Shown here: one piece after another, positions 47,512-57,229 of the stretch
How the letters are laid out: each line of letters starts with the position of its first letter
Position numbering within the stretch: the first letter of the stretch is position 1
Origin: Liolophura sinensis
Taxonomy: Eukaryota; Mollusca; Polyplacophora; Chitonida; Chitonidae
DNA length: 64,000 bases
Direction: 5' to 3'
Assembly (NCBI RefSeq): GCF_032854445.1
Contig: NC_088295.1
Location: 45,989,385 to 46,053,384, forward strand
The notes under the pieces: model-generated
Seen by the model: only the letters and a program-made list of their open reading frames with translations
Database searches by the model: none
What the model was told of the DNA's origin: nothing
Made by a program: the position numbers and the translations under genes

Positions 47512-48070
47512 GTAGGTTGTGGTTCAGTTTATCACCTGTAATAGTTTAGATACCATTTGGATTGCCACTTGAGAAAAACTGGAACCCTAATTTCTCAACC
47601 TTTTGGCACATGAAAGAGCAACTTTTAGTGCAATTTATGCACATTTTTAATTTGATTTTGGAGACAAAACTATATTAGCAAATTTCAGGGCTTCACAAGA
47701 CGTGTAATTTTATCAGCCTGCACAGAATAATGCCTACAGAATATCATTGGGTAAACAGCTTGCTTGAAATGATTGAGGTTGTTGTCAGTTTTGGGTTATG
47801 TACAAAATAAAAGCAGTGTAGAAGATGAGCAGTAATCTGTTTCATTTAGAGCGTGTAGTTACATGTGCATGTACTTCAGTATTTTCCATTCCATTTTTTA
47901 ATATTTTTTCACTAATTCTTGAGAAAATGTTTCTGCTGATTGTTTAACACACATGACACAATTCTGATCATTTCTGTGCATGTTTGAGAAGTAAGACTTA
48001 ATTTACCAGAGTAGGGAAATAACAAAAAATGTACTTAATTCTGAACTTTTTGTTTTTGTTTGACTTTCAG
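47512..48070 (+). other. intron, nothing notable
   Basis: 559-base phase-0 intron. No repeat or exon seen. Confidence 0.85.
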
Positions 48071-48263
48071 CCTGTAGAGAACTACAATGAGTGGCGTCTC
48101 ATCTATTTTATATCCTTCCTTCTCTTGGTGGGATTCTTCGTACTCAACATGTTTGTGGGCGTCGTAGTAGAAAACTTCCACAAGTGTCGTGAAAACCAGG
48201 AAAAAGAGGAACGTGCCCGGCGAGCAGCAAAAAGAGCGAGAAAGCTGGAAAAGAAACGAAAGA
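48071..48263 (+). CDS. Cav3 exon: domain III S6 and start of III-IV linker (alternative donor at 48291)
   Basis: The acceptor is TGACTTTCAG. Reads [20 protein letters not shown], then [20 protein letters not shown] (S6) and a charged helix [24 protein letters not shown]. The main donor is GTGAGG at 48264 (phase 1). A second GT at 48291 (GTTTGT) has the same phase and would add [10 protein letters not shown]. In mammalian Cav3.1 the same point (KKRR then SKEKQMA) is a known alternative-splice site. Confidence 0.95.
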
Positions 48264-51200
48264 GTGAGGATGAGTGCCAGTCAGCCTCTGGTTTGTATAG
48301 TGTTACTGAGTCTGGCCTGAGCTCTACTACACACACTATATTGCCAATAGTTGTACTCACACTCAGCCGTTATACTTTTTTTGGACCACTAACTTTTGAA
48401 ATTTATTAATGCATGAAGTAAATTTTTTTTTCTAAAAGAAAAAATGAGCCTTTTATCAATTTGAAATGAGTTGAAATTGAAAAGAAAAAGATATGTAGTC
48501 ACTTTTTTAGAATTTCTGAATTGCTGACTAATAAAGCTTTTTAGACTAGATATTTTTCATATTGCCTTTCATACAACTAATTTTGTTCTCTTCACAACTT
48601 TTTTTTTATCTCTTCACTTTTTTATTAAATTTTACTTGTGATTTTTTAAAAGTAAAAAATGTTAAAAATGTTTTATAATATTACTCCATATGTGTTTAAA
48701 ACCAACATTGCGCGCAACAGCGATTTAATACTACTCACTTATTTTTTATACTTACATACAGTATGCAGTTTAAAAAAAAAAAAAAAAAAAAAATTGCGGA
48801 CACCATTCTCATTCCATTTGCATTTTTCCAAGCAGTGGTTTGTGGTTTTGCTTCACAACGCAGTTTACAAGGCCTTGGCTTGCCACTCCCAGTTGTACTA
48901 TGCCATATGGATGCCCTATATTCCTTGACTCTATCCGAATCAGTCACCCTGTTCTCCAAATCAGTCACCTTTTTCTAAGAGATGCCGCTGATGCACCAGA
49001 GACGTCATTACGCACAGATCTTCCACTATTGACTGTTGTAGCTTAGTTATCCATCACAAGCCAGACTCAGTATGCTGTACATTATACTCTCTGTTGTAGC
49101 CCCGTACTGTACGTCTGACTTCTTCTCTGTGGCATTTTCTGTCTCCGCTCTCCTTGATCAAAACCTCTGCTCTTGAATGTTGTCTGTTGATGACCTCAGT
49201 CTGTTCTGTACTACCTGTTACTTGTACCTCCCGTAACTTTCCCCGCACATCAAAGGTAATGTTGCATGGAATGCCAACGGTAAAGCCTTTAGTTGTGAAG
49301 CCAGGTAGCTCTAACTAACAAAAGCAAATAAAAATGCGTTTCCTCAGTGTTTCAACTTCTACTTTTTCTGTCCATTGTTATAATGTTGGGATATTCAGGA
49401 AATGGCCTGGGTTAAAGTTGCTTGGCATATCTCAGCCACTGTGTAGAATATAACTTAATTGTATCCTAACTTTGACTTGCAAAACACCTGCCTGTGCACT
49501 CTTAAGTGACATGCATACTAAAACACATGATCACTTCACCTGTCTGCATTGGAATTAAAAAGGCAGAAGGAGGAGGTCATCTTTATTTGAATGATAATTC
49601 AGTGCCACAAGAAAATAACTACCCTGTTGCCAAACGGACCTTTGATGTGCTGGGAAACCTTTCTGTGTGGTTGAAAGGAATGACTGGTATTAAACATGGT
49701 GTCGATGTTGTACTGTAGACCTATACTACAAGGTGTGGAACGTACTTGCTTGTGCTGAGATAGCAAAAGTACATGTAGCTATGAATGTACATGTATGTGT
49801 GCCTGCTACAGTACAGTACTGTAGAATGACAGTAGCATCTGGCTACTTACATGATGTTTTACAGTGTAGTGGCATTTAATGATCGGTGTATTTCAGTTTT
49901 GAGTTATTTTTGACTTGCATCATCATTATCTTGTTCATTCCTGGAATGCCTTTTTCGGTCCTGCAGTGAATCCAAGTTAAGAAAAAGTTTGAAATATTCA
50001 AAATTGGAAATATTTTAATTCGACAATTTTGAATCTTTGACTTTATTATCTCTTATTATAGCTATGCATATATATATTTCATTTGTCTTTTTGTTTATTT
50101 GTTTGTTTTTGTACATTTTAAAGTAATTACTATTGCAAAAATGGGCTTGCTTATCAGTTAATAGCATAGTTCTGAATATTTCAAACTTTGAGTGTATTGA
50201 TCTGTATATAGAAATGGCATGACACCATGTTTGTTCTCCTGTATGTCTACTGTGAGCATTGTACAAGGAAATGCAATCTTGCTCAATAACTTTATTCCTT
50301 ATCCAACAAAACCAAATTCTGGTAAGTCAGTAATTCTTTTCTCTTGACTATTTAACGATTTAAAGAGGTGCACATCACAAGCCTGTATTACAAAACATTA
50401 CATTAAAATGAATCAGAACACAATGAATTTTAATTCCAAGCAAACATTCTGATCACTAGATGAACCATTCAGCCTGCTGCTCTTGCTTTTGAAATTGACA
50501 TGTTTGAAGATTTTACTATTTTGATGTTTTTGGAATGATCCATTAAAGTGAGAAAATTACATATTCAAGGTGAACTAATTAAGCAAATAAAGTTCCGGAA
50601 TTGAATTGCATAAATATCAACACTTCTAGTTAGATATTATTGTGCTGAGGATTAGTTACTACAGGTAGAGGGATGCGCTGTTAGGTTGCTGTGAGCGTAA
50701 TTACGTCCAAACGTGAAGCGTTATTGAAATGTGTTATTTAATGTGATGTAGCATTGCCTATTGGAACTCGTTGTGCATGTGTATAGTTTAATTGGATTAA
50801 TTATTGTAATGGAGATGTATGCAATGTTTCCCCATATTTATTAATGAATGTGTGGATTAAGAATGCATTAGAAGCTCATAACTGACTTAATTCTTACTCC
50901 CCCCCCCTTTTCCAAATTAATCATCATATAACCTCCAATTTTTCCATTAACAGTTTAAGAGTGTACCCCTTGAGCTTCTTCATGCTTTCATTTTCCCATG
51001 TAAATTTGTAAGAATTTATCTCTTCAATTTGTGTAATAAATTTTGGTCATGAAGGACAAGATTTTGTGCTTAATAATTGTCAGAAAAATGTGCAATAATT
51101 TAAAAGTGTAGATTACTTTTTGGTGGATTTATTATGTGTTTGAACAGCACAGGTTTTATGAGCTTCATTCATGCCTGGACCTTACAAAAATTAAGTTATT

Positions 51201-51620
51201 CCTGATGTTTGGGCAGAGAATTAACTTATGTGTAAAATCTGTAGGCATCAGTAATTTCAATGAGTGACAAGCAACCATCACTGATTTGGTCAGCAGTAAT
51301 TATAATGGTTACAAGAAGCCATTGGTTAGCTCAGTCTAGACTAGCAGAAATTAAAAGTTTCTTTATTAAATTCAGACAAGTGCAGTCTGTTTAAATTGCT
51401 GTAGAATTCAACCAAAAATTCATCCTCATTCCCTCTTACTTTTTCAACTTTTTCAACAAGTTTGGGGAAACGGACACAAATATTTTAACTTACGCCTTCA
51501 CGAAAATGTGGATGCTATGGAATCTGTGCTGTGTCTAACAGTGGTAAATAATGTCTTGTTTTTGCCACCAAAATAAGTGTAGATTGCAGGATTGAGTGTT
51601 TTGAGTTTTTTGACTTGTAG
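48264..51620 (+). other. intron in the III-IV linker
   Basis: 3.4 kb phase-1 intron ending TGACTTGTAG. The first 27 bases may be coding through an alternative donor. It contains an A run at 48771-48793. No repeats or exon identified with confidence; an open minus-strand stretch near 49054-49248 was examined and rejected. Confidence 0.75.
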
Positions 51621-51772
51621 GGTTACGAGAGCCGCCATATTGGGCCACCTACTCCCGGGGTCGTCTCATCATACACACTGTCATCAATAGTAAATACTTT
51701 GACTTGGCCATCGCTGGGGTCATAGGTCTCAACGTGATCACCATGGCCATGGAGTTCTATATGATGCCCAGT
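51621..51772 (+). CDS. Cav3 exon: III-IV linker end and domain IV S1
   Basis: Acceptor GACTTGTAG, donor GTAAGT at 51773. Reads LREPPYWATYSRGRLIIHTV, then INSKYFDLAIAGVIGLNVIT and MAMEFYMMPS. Vertebrate: CKPYYSDYSRFRLLVHH and ITGVIGLNVVTMAMEHY. Phase in 1, out 0. Confidence 0.96.
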
Positions 51773-52779
51773 GTAAGTTGACAATCCCCATGGCAAATCT
51801 TCATGCTTAAATTAAAAAGCTTCCCTTCTTAAGCGTAGAAGCCTTGCCTGCATGTACTTTATTTGGTGTAAATTCTCCTGATATTCTGAGAAGCTTTCTT
51901 CATTTGAATATGAGAACTATTCCTACTTAAGTTAGAGAACCAAGTGAGAAAGCCTCTTCTGTGCTCCATTTGCTTTATTGCTTTATTGTGGAACTTTCCC
52001 TGCTTTATTGGGGGAACTTTCCCTGCTTTATTGGGGGGAACTTTTCCAGCTTTATTGGAGGAACTTTTCCTGCTTTATTGGGGGAACGTTTCCTGCTTTA
52101 TTGGAGAAAATTTCCCTGCTTTATTGGCGGGACTTTTCCTTCTTTATTGGAGGAACTTTTCCTTCTTTATTGGGGAACTTTTCCTGCTTTATTGGAGGGA
52201 CTTTTCCTGCTTTATTGTGGAACTTTCCCTGCTTTGTTGGTGGGACTTTTCCTGCTTTATTGGGGGAACTTTTCCTGCTTTATTGGAGGAACTTTTCCTG
52301 CTTTATTGGGGGACTTTTCCTGCTTTATTGGAGAAAATTTCCCTGCTTTTATTGGAGAAAATTTCCCTGCTTTATTGGGGGAACTTTTCCTGTTTTATTG
52401 GAGAAAATTTCCCTGCTTTGTTGGGGGAACTTTCCCTGCTTTATTGGAGGAACTTTTCCTGCTTTATTGGGGGAACTTTTCCTGCTTTATTGGAGGAACT
52501 TTTCCTGCTTTATTGGGGAACTTTTCCTGCTTTATTGGAGGAACTTTTCCTGCCTTATTGGAGGAAATTTTCCTGCTGTATTGGAGGAAATTTTCCTGCT
52601 TTATTGGAGGAACTTTCCCTTCTTTGTTGGGGAGCTTTGTTCCTGCTTTATTGTAAACTTTGCTGTATAAAGGAAGTTCCACAGCTTAATTTGGGGAATT
52701 TTGTGGCACAAAAAATGTTACTTTCTGGTCCCAGCAGATAAATGATAACATACATGTCTTGTTTTTTTCTTTATTACAG
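51773..52779 (+). other. intron largely filled by a minisatellite
   Basis: Phase-0 intron of 1.0 kb; about 700 bases are the tandem array at 51966-52655. Confidence 0.9.
51966..52655 (+). repeat. minisatellite, 20-25-bp units of tgctttattgg type
   Basis: About thirty imperfect copies of a unit like aacttttcctgctttattgg with variable G runs and lengths from 20 to 25 bases. It is strongly strand-biased (T/C-rich with G spacers) and has no stop codons in any forward frame, so three overlapping ORFs of over 230 codons appear. They are repeat artefacts. Confidence 0.95.
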
Positions 52780-52889
52780 CAACTGCAATTTGCTCTAAAG
52801 ATATTCAACTATTTCTTCACTTCGGTGTTTATTTTGGAAGCTGTTATGAAAATCATTGCTCTGGGAATAGTGCGATACTTCAAAGACAG
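52780..52889 (+). CDS. Cav3 exon: domain IV S2
   Basis: Acceptor TTATTACAG, donor GTATTA at 52890. Reads QLQFALKIFNYFFTSVFILE, then AVMKIIALGIVRYFKD. Vertebrate: [25 protein letters not shown]. Ends with AG of an Arg codon. Confidence 0.95.
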
Positions 52890-52904
52890 GTATTATCATA
52901 TTTC

Positions 52905-53147
52905 AGTTCACCTTAAACGACCTAAAATTTCAGCCAAAGAAGTTCATTTTTACAGGCAAATAAAAAATAAAATGCAATAAAATGCACTTTTTGCTGATAA
53001 AACTTACATTTTCTCAATAGGATATCATTGTACCTTCCAAACAAACTTAAAAATAACTTGCTAAAATCAACACAACTCTCAGAATCATGGAAAAATGAGC
53101 AACTTAGTCATGGACAAAAGTTTAGCCCATTTAGGTCATCTAAGTAC
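52905..53147. mobile_element. MITE-like repeat, copy of the 45417 family
   Basis: Begins near acgacctaaaatttc and ends near gcccatttaggtc, inverted at the ends; it shares ggatatcattgtacc, aaaatcaacacaactctcag and agtcatggacaaa with other copies. About 243 bp. Confidence 0.7.
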
Positions 53148-53352
53148 ATTACCCTTGCTAAGGTACGCACTAAACTGTTTCCGTTATTTTGGTTACCTGT
53201 TAGTGTTTTTACTGCCAAAAATTTGTTGAAGGACTCGATAGAGATAACAGGAAATTAGCTTTACAAACAGATTTGATGTAACTCACAAGTATGTTACATT
53301 GTATATTGTCTGTGAAAAGGTTATAATACGAACATGTGAAATTAAGTAGAAG

Positions 53353-53586
53353 CAGGCCTATGTGGCTGAGAGGTTAGCATGCTAGACTCAGTAACCCCTC
53401 ACCAATGTGATTCCTGTGGGTTCAAGTCCAGCTCTTGCTGGCTTCCCTTCCACTCATACATGTATGTGGGAAGGTCTGCCAGTTCCTCCCCTTGTTTCCT
53501 AATCTACTGATACCGGTCGTCATCATAAAAGTGTAATATTCTTGAGTACAGTGTAAAATACCACACAAATAAATACATGAATAAAA
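53353..53586 (+). mobile_element. SINE copy, diverged, with tRNA-like head
   Basis: Head caggcctatgtggctgagag, B-box-like gggttcaagtccagc, then gtgggaaggtctgcc, aatattcttgagtacag and a taaataccac-type tail with aataaatac. Confidence 0.8.
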
Positions 53587-53677
53587 CTACGTAGAAGAGT
53601 ACAGTATTGATCTCATATGTTTGTTAGCTGTGACAAGCCTCTCTATAAAAGGACAATGTTGTTGTTCTTGCTGGAGA

Positions 53678-53943
53678 GGGGCCTCCGTGGCTCAGTCGGT
53701 TAGCGCGCTAGTGCAGCGTAATGACCCAGGAGTCTCTCACCAATGTGGTCGCTGTGAGTTCAAGTCCAGCTCATGCTGGCTTCCTCTCCAGCCGTACGTG
53801 GGAAGGTCTTCCAGCAACCTGCGGATGGTCGTGGGTTTCCCCCGGGCTGTGCCCAGTTTCCACCCACCATAATGCTGGCCGCCGTCGTATAAGTGAAATA
53901 TTCTTGAGTACGACGTAAAACACCAATCAAATAAATAAATAAA
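53678..53943 (+). mobile_element. full-length tRNA-derived SINE with 13-bp target duplication
   Basis: Starts ggggcctccgtggctcagtc. Pol III box A-like tggctcagtcgg and box B-like gttcaagtcc lie in the tRNA-like head; the body ends cgtaaaacaccaatc with an aaataaataaataaa tail. The direct repeat ttcttgctggaga occurs at 53665-53677 and 53944-53956, a perfect 13-bp target-site duplication, so this insertion is fairly young. Reference copy for the family in this window. Confidence 0.93.
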
Positions 53944-54033
53944 TTCTTGCTGGAGATGGTTGTTCTTGATTGTGAAGTCAGTTTTGAATGTCAGTTGTGA
54001 TGGCACATCGATATAAATTTAATCCTGTTTCAG

Positions 54034-54164
54034 ATGGAATCAGCTTGACATGATCATTGTGATTTTGTCTGTGATTGGTATAATCCTGGAGGAGATGAAG
54101 ACCAATGTTATCCCCATCAACCCCACCATAATCCGAGTGATGAGGGTACTGAGGATAGCTAGAG
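54034..54164 (+). CDS. Cav3 exon: domain IV S3 and S4
   Basis: Acceptor CTGTTTCAG, donor GTCAGT at 54165. Reads [20 protein letters not shown], then [15 protein letters not shown], the IVS4 sensor. Vertebrate: [23 protein letters not shown]. Phase in 2, out 1. Confidence 0.96.
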
Positions 54165-54215
54165 GTCAGTATATGCAGGCTGTTTACTAATCGACTTTCT
54201 CTGTAGACCTCTTGG

Positions 54216-54614
54216 AGCTGTTTCTCAAAGATGTTGTAACGTAACGCCGCTCACAAGTAGCAATACGGCTTATTCCGTCGTACAGGCCTCCCTGGCTCAG
54301 TTGGTTAGCTCGCTAGGGCAGGGTAATGACCCAGGAGCCTCTCTGCAATGCATTCGCTGTGAGTTCAAGTCCAGCTCATGCTGGCTTCCCCTCCGGCCAT
54401 AAGTGAGAAGGTCTGCCAGCAACCTGTGTATGGTCGAGGGTTTCTCGTGGGCTCTGCCCAGTTTCCGTCTACCCTAATGCTGACCGCCGTCATATAGGTG
54501 AAATATTCTTTAGTACGGCGTAAAACACCAATCAAAAAAAAATAAATAAATAAATGTTCCGTCGTGTATGCGAAGTCTTGTGATAAGGCTGGTACAACGT
54601 GTTCAAGAAACAGC
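54216..54614. mobile_element. hairpin (MITE-like) element interrupted by a SINE
   Basis: The left arm from gctgtttctcaaag (54216) and the right arm ending ttcaagaaacagc (54614) are imperfect inverted copies (also ttgta/tacaa and cacaag/cttgtg). The SINE at 54282-54556 sits between them, flanked by the direct repeat ttccgtcgt. Confidence 0.65.
54282..54556 (+). mobile_element. full-length SINE
   Basis: Head aggcctccctggctcagttgg, box-B-like gttcaagtcc, body through cggcgtaaaacaccaatc and an A-rich aataaataaat tail. The direct repeat ttccgtcgt flanks it at 54273-54281 and 54557-54565. Confidence 0.9.
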
Positions 54615-54824
54615 CATGTGGTTCTAGGACATCAGACCACATGATCAGATTTAGCTCTGGTTGGTTTTGTTTGGAGAATTTGACAAGATACATTGAAGAG
54701 TCCTGTGGTTGCCTCCAGCTGTGACTACCAGTAAACCAGGTGATCAGTGCATAACAAAAATGTGCTGAATATTAATTACAGGGTGTTGTTTTTACGTTTG
54801 TGTAAATACATTTACAGTCAGTGT

Positions 54825-54966
54825 GGCCTAGAAACGATTTTATGAAGCTTACTTAGCTGAGTTTGCCCTTAAATACCATGACGACGTATGGTAGAGAGTT
54901 ATAAAGTGCACTTAGCCAAGGGCTACATTGTACTTAGCACTAAGTATGCTTCATGTAACCGGCTTC
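54825..54966. repeat. hairpin (MITE-like) element
   Basis: The left arm (ttatgaagcttacttag, gccctt) is mirrored by the right arm (aagggct, ctaagtatgcttcatgtaa) with small gaps. The centre holds another short palindrome, taccatgacgacgtatggta. No coding potential. Confidence 0.7.
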
Positions 54967-55099
54967 AGACCTTCACAACACGGCTATATTGGCTGAGTTG
55001 TATGCTCACATGGGCACCCAAATTAATCAAGCTTTGTTAAAACTGAAGGGTAAATTAAACAAAAATATGATGGTTACCAATAAAAATTTAAGTTTTCAT

Positions 55100-55220
55100 C
55101 GGATGGTCGTGGGTTTCCCCCGGGCTCTGCCTGGTTTCCTCCCACCATAATGCTGGCGGCCTTCGAATAAGTGAAATATTCTTGAGTACGGCATAAAACA
55201 CCAATCAAATAAATAAATAA
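55100..55220 (+). mobile_element. 5'-truncated SINE with 15-bp target duplication
   Basis: Starts inside the body at cggatggtcgtggg and ends taaaacaccaatc with an aataaataaa tail. The direct repeat aatttaagttttcat lies on both sides (55085-55099 and 55221-55235). The duplication shows this copy inserted already truncated. Confidence 0.9.
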
Positions 55221-55815
55221 AATTTAAGTTTTCATAAAATTTCTTTCATTCACAGACGTAAAAGCTCTCACAGAGCATCATTTTGTGTTATATTTTGTAA
55301 AGTTTCTTTGTGCACATTCACAGTGTCTGGTATGGTGTTAGAACTTTCATGTTTTCTTTAATAGATAGGTACATTACTTACACTCATGGCCATGTTAGAT
55401 GTCTAACAAAAGAATTTCATGGCCCAGGGAACAAAGTGAAATTAAGACACAAATCTAGGAAATTCTTGTGTTAACAGGTTAAACATGGATGCAAATCTGT
55501 TGGCTGAGTGGAAAGTTGTATATTCTGAATTGAAGCAAAAGGTTGATCAAGGTCCAACAGAAGGAAATGCATAATGGATTTAAATATTTACAAAAAATAT
55601 GGTCACTTTTTGGACAGTGTCAAAGGCTTTATTACATATTGCTATATATCATTAGGACTGTTGTGAAAGTTGAGATTTACCAGAAGTAGATAAATAAATA
55701 CACCAAAGATATATACATGCATTTATCATTTTGACAGATACATAGCAACACCAAATCTTCAATCTCCAAGAGAAATTTAATGTTATCATGAATATCATGC
55801 ATTTTGACTTTGCAG

Positions 55816-55965
55816 TGCTGAAGCTCCTGAAGATGGCTAAGGGTATACGTGCCTTGTTAGATACTGTGATTCAGGCCCTTCCCCAAGTGGGCAACCTGGG
55901 GCTCCTCTTCTTCTTACTCTTCTTCATCTTTGCTGCACTCGGAGTGGAACTCTTCGGTCGGCTAG
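55816..55965 (+). CDS. Cav3 exon: domain IV S4-S5 linker and S5
   Basis: Acceptor GACTTTGCAG, donor GTGTGT at 55966. Reads [20 protein letters not shown], then [20 protein letters not shown] and LGVELFGRL. Almost identical to vertebrate Cav3. Phase 1 at both ends. Confidence 0.97.
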
Positions 55966-56373
55966 GTGTGTAGCAGTGACAGTTTTGACTCCAGTTGAAC
56001 TTTAAAACCTCCCTCGACTGTTTACTTTTTGTAGCACTGAATCAAATTTTCCCAACGATATGCTATAAAATCCTATTCTAAATTCTAACTCGAGTTAAGG
56101 CTTTGTTTCATGAAGCCGTTCTGAGCTAAAATCCTAAACTTAAATGTTTTTTTTTTTGCAAAACAAAATGTTTGGAACTAGATGGTCAAACTTGTCTGAA
56201 ATTGTACTTCCACCATGTAGAATCAGCAGTTGGAATTTTTTTGATTTGCTGCATATATAACACGAAAGTAACTCCATGCAAGTCCAGGGCAGTTGAATGA
56301 TTATTTGTATGCAGATGTAAGATGGTGGAAGCTCAACCTGTCATTTTTGTACAATGTTTTTGAACACTTTCAG
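55966..56373 (+). other. intron, nothing notable
   Basis: 408-base phase-1 intron, GTGTGT to CTTTCAG. Nothing recognised. Confidence 0.85.
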
Positions 56374-56494
56374 AATGTTCTTTGGAACATCCCTGTGAGG
56401 GGTTGGGGACACATGCTCACTTCAGGAACTTTGGGATGCATTTTTAACCTTATTCCGTGTGGCTACAGGTGATAATTGGAATGGCATTATGAAG
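56374..56494 (+). CDS. Cav3 exon: domain IV turret, pore and selectivity filter (one base missing)
   Basis: Acceptor ACTTTCAG, donor GTAAGA at 56495. Reads [20 protein letters not shown] then GM, and after a one-base frame change [18 protein letters not shown]. The Asp of TGDNW is the domain IV filter residue. The vertebrate sequence is [20 protein letters not shown], so an Ala codon has lost one base at 56439-56440; without it a stop follows at 56445. The exon is 121 bases whereas its flanking phases need 122. Most likely an assembly or sequencing deletion. Confidence 0.94.
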
Positions 56495-57072
56495 GTAAGA
56501 TATCACTAGATATCACCAGAGTGCAAACCTCTGCAGCAGACGCGCTTTAGATAAAGGGACAATACTCTAGATGTCAAAAATGAGAATGCTTAATTTTCTG
56601 TCTGGGTAAACCAGATAGTCATTGAACTGTGAAACTACCCTAAATTACCCTAATATTTCGCCACCATAAACTGCATTTTTAAATGCAAATAACTATCACA
56701 AAGTATTATTTTTGGTGCTGAAACTTACAATTTTCCAGTAGAATATCATCAGATGTTCCAAGCAAACCTTGAAACACCTTTCTAAAATCAATAGGAAACT
56801 CTCAGAATCGGGGGGGAAATGGGCAAGTTAGTCATGAACAAACTTTATGGTATGTTGAATTTAAACAGTTGAATTCATATACACATCTGTGATCTCTGGT
56901 AGAGGAATCTCATCTCATTTACATGAGAAGTATATTCTAAGAGACATTCCATGCTCTGAGATTCCGTACTACTCGTATGTGTGAAACAAATCAGCTAGAA
57001 AGTTCCCGTAGAGTTGTACAAAACATCAGTGAAAAATACAAAATGTGTTTTTTTTTTTCTGTTTTCAAACAG
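56495..57072 (+). other. intron with MITE-like repeat
   Basis: Phase-0 intron of 578 bases; about 220 are a copy of the dispersed repeat at 56636-56856. Confidence 0.85.
56636..56856. mobile_element. MITE-like repeat, copy of the 45417 family
   Basis: Starts ctaccctaaatt and shares gtgctgaaacttaca, ccagtagaatatcatc, aaaatcaatagg and gttagtcatgaacaaac with the copies at 45417 and 52905. The end is less clear than in the others. Confidence 0.65.
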
Positions 57073-57229
57073 GACAACACTGAGAGAAGATTGTGATCCC
57101 TCTGACGCGTGTTTACGGAACTGTTGCGTTAGCCATTTCATCGCACCTGTCTACTTTGTTGTCTTTGTGCTCATGGCCCAGTTTGTTTCTGTCAATGTGG
57201 TTGTGGCAGTGCTCATGAAACACCTAGAG
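57073..57229 (+). CDS. Cav3 exon: domain IV S6 (one extra base near its start)
   Basis: Acceptor TTTCAAACAG, donor GTATGT at 57230. After the first few bases it reads [20 protein letters not shown], then [20 protein letters not shown] and [11 protein letters not shown] (IVS6). Read in phase 0 from the start it hits a stop after seven codons; the conserved frame starts one base later. Vertebrate Cav3 has IMKDTLRDCD, so one extra A in gacaacactg explains it. The length is 157 instead of the 156 the phases require. Confidence 0.94.

Larger units (their letters stand above)
52890..54033 (+). other. intron with MITE-like repeat and two SINEs
   Basis: Phase-2 intron of 1.1 kb: repeat at 52905-53147, diverged SINE at 53353-53586, full-length SINE at 53678-53943. 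Confidence 0.85.
54165..55815 (+). other. intron with nested mobile elements
   Basis: Phase-1 intron of 1.65 kb: hairpin element 54216-54614 split by a SINE, a second hairpin element 54825-54966, and a truncated SINE at 55100-55220. Confidence 0.85.

Noticed and set aside
49054-49248. Minus-strand 64-codon charged ORF
   Set aside because: No recognisable domain, no exon neighbours on that strand, and it lies in an intron of the + strand gene.
51944-52741. 265-codon open frame and two overlapping ones of about 230 codons
   Set aside because: All three forward frames are open over the same minisatellite; the peptides are low-complexity repeats and there is no splice or start context.
53678-53780. 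tRNA gene
   Set aside because: The tRNA-like head is part of a SINE with a non-tRNA body, tail and target duplication; similar heads recur.
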